A stretch of 64,000 nt of DNA from Sanderia malayensis (taxonomy: Eukaryota > Cnidaria > Scyphozoa > Semaeostomeae > Pelagiidae): NCBI GenBank assembly GCA_013076295.1, contig RQOL01000828.1:2108001-2172000 (forward strand), read 5' to 3'. The notes beneath the pieces are model-generated. The model was given only the letters and a program-made list of their open reading frames with translations, was not told the origin of the DNA and ran no database searches. The first letter of the stretch is position 1; each line of letters starts with the position of its first letter. The position numbers were made by a program, and so were the translations under genes. Shown here one piece after another: positions 60,201 to 64,000 of the stretch.

Positions 60201-63200
60201 AACTGCTTGCGAGTTTAGAAAATATTCATAAAAACATTTGAAAGTGTTTTAAAACATCTGCACATTAACCTCTAATCTCTGCTGGTTTCTAAGCTCATCT
60301 CGGATTCTCTTGTTCTCATTTCTCTCTTCTTTTAATTCATCTGAAACAAAATCATTGTTTGTACCATGAAGCCAAAAAGATAAAAGTCCTAATGCAAGAA
60401 TTCTTAATGAATAACAAAAAATAAATAAAATAGAATAACTATTACTTCTATTACTAATTAATTATTATTTGAATACTATATTAATATTTCTATAATAATC
60501 AAACTAAACTATTAAATTTTAATTATTGTGAATTTGTTTACCTTTTTTCTCCTGCAATTCATCATCAAGTTTGTGACACAGCCCTTTTAGATTTTCCTGC
60601 ACCGAAAACAAACAATAATAGCTGACCTAGCAAATGCTTCAAATATCAAACTGAAACAGAATCTATACATCCGTAATCATCATACATCTACAACATGCAT
60701 GTTGCAATTTTTAATCTCCAAAACTTACAAATTGTGGTCGAAATCTATAACTGCTGCTTGCTTAAGATTTTTAAGCCGGTTGTAGAAGCTTACAAAGGCA
60801 GTATGTTTATACGATAAGGACTTAAAGCTATACTTAGTTATGGCTTGAGGATTAAAAACAACTTTTATAAATGTCCATGCATATACCTGCATATACATCA
60901 CACAGATATAATGTATACGCCGGATGATGAGTGTACGAATTTCTACTTACAAGCTCAGTAGAACTATCTGCGAGTAATTGCCTCGGCTTTGTCTGCATGT
61001 GTTCCTATGAAATAAAAAAGAACCACGTCATAACGTGTTGGAATAAAAGCCATGCTAGATGGAATGAATCCAAAGAAATAGCGCTTGTCGTTGCTTTAAG
61101 AGCTCCGGTAGAACAAGCATAATCCTAACATAACAGTAACGTCTACTATGCTATAGAATTCCAAGGAATACTATGCAACATATAGCATTTGTATTGTCGA
61201 CATTACGTACACGGAGTTCGCTAATTAGGCGATCTTTTTCTTGCCCACTTTTGACAAGTTCCTTGAAAAAAGAGAATAAAATAAATAAATATAAAGAAAG
61301 TATAAATAATTTAATAACGTTCACCACTACACTTTACAAACCACCATATTAGCTAAACAGTTTTATACATTTCCCATTAAAATAGTTACTAAATTCAAAT
61401 AGATAGTTCGACTAGATACAAGATACCAGCATACATGCATTGGCAACATAACATTATATAATGCCTCGCTTTGTAGGTGAAGCACAGACGTTAATACCTG
61501 TATGGTATGGTCCTTTTCGTTGGCATTATCTTGCTGCATATTTTGAATTGCTTCAAATTCCTTGCGAGCTTTGCAAAGCGTGTCATCGGCAGTCTATAAG
61601 TTGAATAAAAACAAAATTGTAGATCAATTAGATAACGACAATATCTGACTCGATTAGCATTACCATCCATCAAGTCATGGTGTCGTAAAATTATGCTTAA
61701 TGGCAATATCCATTGTTATTAGAGGAAGAAATAAAACTAAAGCAATTGGCAAGACAATGATCTCTCTAAAAAAATATAAAGAAATCAAGTAATCGATTCC
61801 CCCGTATTTTTCTCCGGCACAAACGTAACACTATACATTGACGCATTGGATTATTCAATGTTTCAATTCCAGCAGGGGGGATATTGGGTTCATATCCTAT
61901 AAAAGTCACTTGCACATATAAAGCAACTGCTTGTGATGCAAAAACCGGCATATAAGAACCAATGGATTATTGAACCTCCAGGCGGAAATTATCAAACAAT
62001 AGTCGTGTGTAGCTACAATAGAAGCTGCTGTTGTGCTTGAACAATAGGCTGGATATAAAATATGAAGACCAAAGGTACGTCATGCCTAAATGAAATGGAG
62101 AGAGATGTCTGAGGCATAAATGAAAGGCAAACTACTGAACAGCAGCAATACATACCGTAACATCATAATTCTTCTGTTGCAGAATAGAATTCAGCTGTTT
62201 TATAGTTACACTCTTGTCGTCAGACAATCGCATTATCATTTTGAAGAGTTCCTGTGGAGATTATCGTATGGACCAAATTATGAAGTTTTACTTGGAAGGG
62301 CTTACAGAAATAAAGGTGCATAACATTGTTAAAGAATAGAAATGAAAGGTAGCACTTTAGCAATGTTTGGTAAGAATAGACTAAAAAGACTTGAAGTGGA
62401 TTTCTGAAAAATACCTTCAAGTGCTGGTCGTTTTCGTTCAAAACTGATATAAATTTATGTCTGTTGGTCTCATTACGAGCCAAGGCAGTGTCTCTTTCTG
62501 CTGTGATCTCCTGTGAGAGAAACAAAGGAAAGCAACGTAGAAGAAATTAAATATTCCTCAGTAATAAAAGAGAAACAGTATGGTAATACCATTAAGAGAA
62601 ACAGTATGGTAATACTATAAGAGAAACAGTATGGTAATACTATTACAATACTGTTTCTCGTCCTACTTTTTACTATCATTTAACTTTTTCTCTACTATTA
62701 CCGTAATAGTAGATAAAAATTAGGATGATAGTAAAAAAGGTAGAATATTAATAAAGAAACAACCTAAAGGATAAAAAGGCCATACCTCAATGCGCTTCTG
62801 TGAAATAGAAACATCCAACTCCTCGTTGCTTTCATCGCTCTATTACAACCAAAAAATTATTCTCAAACATCTGATACAAAGTCAACTAAAAGCAGCTTCA
62901 CACTGCATAACAGAAAATATTCTGTTAAACAAGCAGGAAGAATGGCAAATAGATAAACGAGGGTAGACAATACAACAGCACACCATACCGTAACTTCTTT
63001 TTCCTTAGCACCCAAAAGGGTTGTTAATTGGATGATCTTCCTTTGATGATCTTCCACGGAATCGTTTGCGGCCTCCATTGACACCTTTGTATGAGAAAAA
63101 GAGATCAAATCGAGGCTGAGAGATCAAATCGAGGCTTACTACTACTGATAACCACGTTGTTCTAGTCTATTATTAAATTACTCAATGTCGGATATATTCC

Positions 63201-64000
63201 AGCATACCTTGAATGCGCTGCCTTGCATTTCGATTGCATTTTTCAACCCCATTAGAATATTGTCTTTTTCTTTTCCAACATCCTCTAAATGCTGAGATGA
63301 GATAAAACTATTAAAATAACTTTCCTCAATACTGATATAAAGAATCATCTTTTTTTGAAAAATACACAAGAGATAAAATATTTACATTGATAAGGCCTTC
63401 GCATGTCATGACATTTGCTTTTATGGTATCTATTTCCCGATCCTTTCCTCTCAAGACTCTTTTCAATTCAAGAAGTTCCTGGTCTTTCTCATTCATGGCC
63501 TTGAACTTATCATCCAAATTCGCCTGAAAAACATTTGCAATATAACACACCCCGTCGCAAGTGAATAAAACATACACAGGTTGCATATGATTTGTTTGAA
63601 AAAAACTTTGAAAATCAGGGGGGTTGCATCTAAAATACCTCAATGACACTGTCCATATCTTTGATTTTCGTTCTCAGTTTTTGCAGCACAAAGGACTGGT
63701 TGTCTTGCAAGCTCTGCGTTGAAAAAATCCTTTCTAATTACAACAAGAATACTACTCGTATCAATAATAAACAATTTCAGAATAATTTGAGCTACGTCAA
63801 GAAAAAAGGTTATAAGCTTCGATATACCTCGGAAGAAGTATCCAAGTTTTCCTGAGGCGTAGCTAGCTCCTGTAAAAACATAATCAAGTTTAGAGCAATA
63901 GATGTACAAAATAAATCAAATTAAATATATCTTATTCAATAAAGTACAATATTTCATAGCTAATTTCAAACCTGAATAAACAAATCCTTGTTTCTGATCG
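51229..64000 (-). CDS. Large coiled-coil centrosomal protein, CDK5RAP2/myomegalin (centrosomin) type; 5' end outside window
   Basis: 34 exons are visible, reading leftwards from the window edge; 33 complete exons from 63869 hold 1,895 codons plus stop with phase kept throughout. Small exons: 63869-63828, 63713-63639, 63523-63386, 63291-63208, 63084-62989, 62839-62786, 62510-62415, 62251-62156, 61593-61498, 61261-61211, 61004-60951, 60596-60542, 60340-60270, 60138-60062, 59937-59841, 59731-59651, 59462-59319, 59213-59094 and 58925-58789. Large exons: 58590-58230, 58080-57679, 57569-56731, 56559-55993 and 55747-54962. Last: 54571-54420, 53789-53610, 53022-52849, 52529-52321, 52017-51886, 51783-51694, 51562-51514, 51420-51374 and 51264-51229. 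Almost all is heptad coiled coil. A motif of the form RELRRELEQSIRNNDALREQ recurs at least three times and resembles repeats I associate with CDK5RAP2 and PDE4DIP. The gamma-tubulin-binding CM1 motif would lie upstream. Pericentrin/AKAP9 cannot be excluded, though no PACT domain is seen. Confidence 0.65.
52195..52320. mobile_element. Degenerate MITE copy in intron
   Basis: Holds AATAGTATTAAAACCATC and CAGACAGTATTATAATT as weak inverted ends and CTTTTAAGCCTCCATTC / CCGCTTATTAAATGC inside, similar to the element at 54810. Strongly decayed. Confidence 0.35.
52579..52767. mobile_element. MITE with TACAGTCAA termini in intron
   Basis: 189-bp element from TACAGTCAATTCTGTCTAAT to TTTGACTGTA, with repeated TTCGAATTA motifs inside, in both orientations. 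TA at both ends. Confidence 0.65.
53215..53556. repeat. Dispersed intronic repeat (CATATAAGAAC...CAATAGGCTGGAT family)
   Basis: Shares CATATAAGAACCA, GAACCTTCCAGG, CAAAACAATAG and ACAATAGGCTGGAT with 61860-62060, and part of it with 58650-58745. A small palindrome, CTTCTTATATAGAG facing CATATAAGAAG, lies in the left part. Confidence 0.55.
54810..54927. mobile_element. Short MITE, TACCGTATTT family
   Basis: About 118 bp from TACCGTATTTTTTCTAATTA to TTAGATGAAATACGCTA, with AGCGCCCACCC and AAGCGCCC repeats inside. Third complete-looking member of the family seen at 14911 and 20218. Confidence 0.65.
58650..58745. repeat. Partial copy of dispersed intronic repeat
   Basis: AACAATAGCCTATTGTGTTT and ACAATAGTCTGAATGCATAA match the right end of the copy at 53470-53556. 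Confidence 0.5.
61860..62060. repeat. Copy of dispersed intronic repeat
   Basis: GCATATAAGAACCAATGGAT, GAACCTCCAGGCGGAAAT, CAAACAATAG and AACAATAGGCTGGATA appear in the same order as at 53420-53556. Confidence 0.55.
62565..62665. repeat. Tandem AGAGAAACAGTATGGTAATAC repeat with inverted end
   Basis: Three direct copies of about 22-25 bp, followed by the partial inverted copy ATTACAATACTGTTTCTC. Intronic, able to fold as a hairpin. Confidence 0.8.

Noticed and set aside
51229..64000. Pericentrin or AKAP9 identity for the centrosomal gene
   Set aside because: No C-terminal PACT-like segment before the stop, and the LRRELEQSI...N-x2-LREQLE repeats fit the CDK5RAP2/myomegalin group better. Not fully excluded.

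Overview
The window is intron-rich, AT-rich animal DNA, most likely from a cnidarian. That reading rests on tandem ShK-type cysteine domains next to ordinary metazoan genes (SURF1, PFDN6, NEK6/7, MED27, EHBP1, CMTR2) and a centrosomal coiled-coil gene. Genes are cut into short exons with GT-AG introns, and introns and spacers carry many small inverted-repeat elements. Exon models were joined by hand from splice signals, reading frame and remembered family sequences; no alignment was run.

Layout. 98-1472 (+): five ShK-type exons, four of them in near-identical repeated units. 2049-5797: a large inverted repeat with arms of about 1.6 kb, two tRNA-like sequences per arm, and a purine then pyrimidine tract in the loop. 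6248-8113 (-): SURF1, head to head with PFDN6 (8547-9321, +), which converges on a NEK6/7 kinase (9730-12220, -). 12872-15733 (-): a 776-residue fusion of a DIT1/PvcA isocyanide-synthase domain and a PvcB/TauD-type Fe(II)/2-oxoglutarate dioxygenase domain, the most unusual gene here. 16492-19674 (-): a small gene for a probably N-myristoylated protein; its second intron holds an 812-bp foldback transposon with a 9-bp target-site duplication. 21816-23891 (-): MED27.

24340-37468 is a 13.1-kb satellite array of about 71 copies of a unit near 184 bp, with no open frame. After it come EHBP1 (38168-46474, +, 23 exons), CMTR2 (47203-50245, +, 4 exons) and, from 51229 past the right edge, the 3' part (34 exons, about 1,900 residues) of a centrosomin/CDK5RAP2/myomegalin-like coiled-coil gene on the minus strand.

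The conserved genes are housekeeping functions (mitochondrial cytochrome oxidase assembly, prefoldin chaperone, mitotic kinase, Mediator, endocytic adaptor, mRNA cap methylation, centrosome) and do not form one pathway. The isocyanide synthase-dioxygenase fusion stands apart: it has a specialised-metabolism domain pair and one 1.9-kb exon among genes with exons of roughly 50-200 bp, which suggests a separate origin, possibly lateral transfer.
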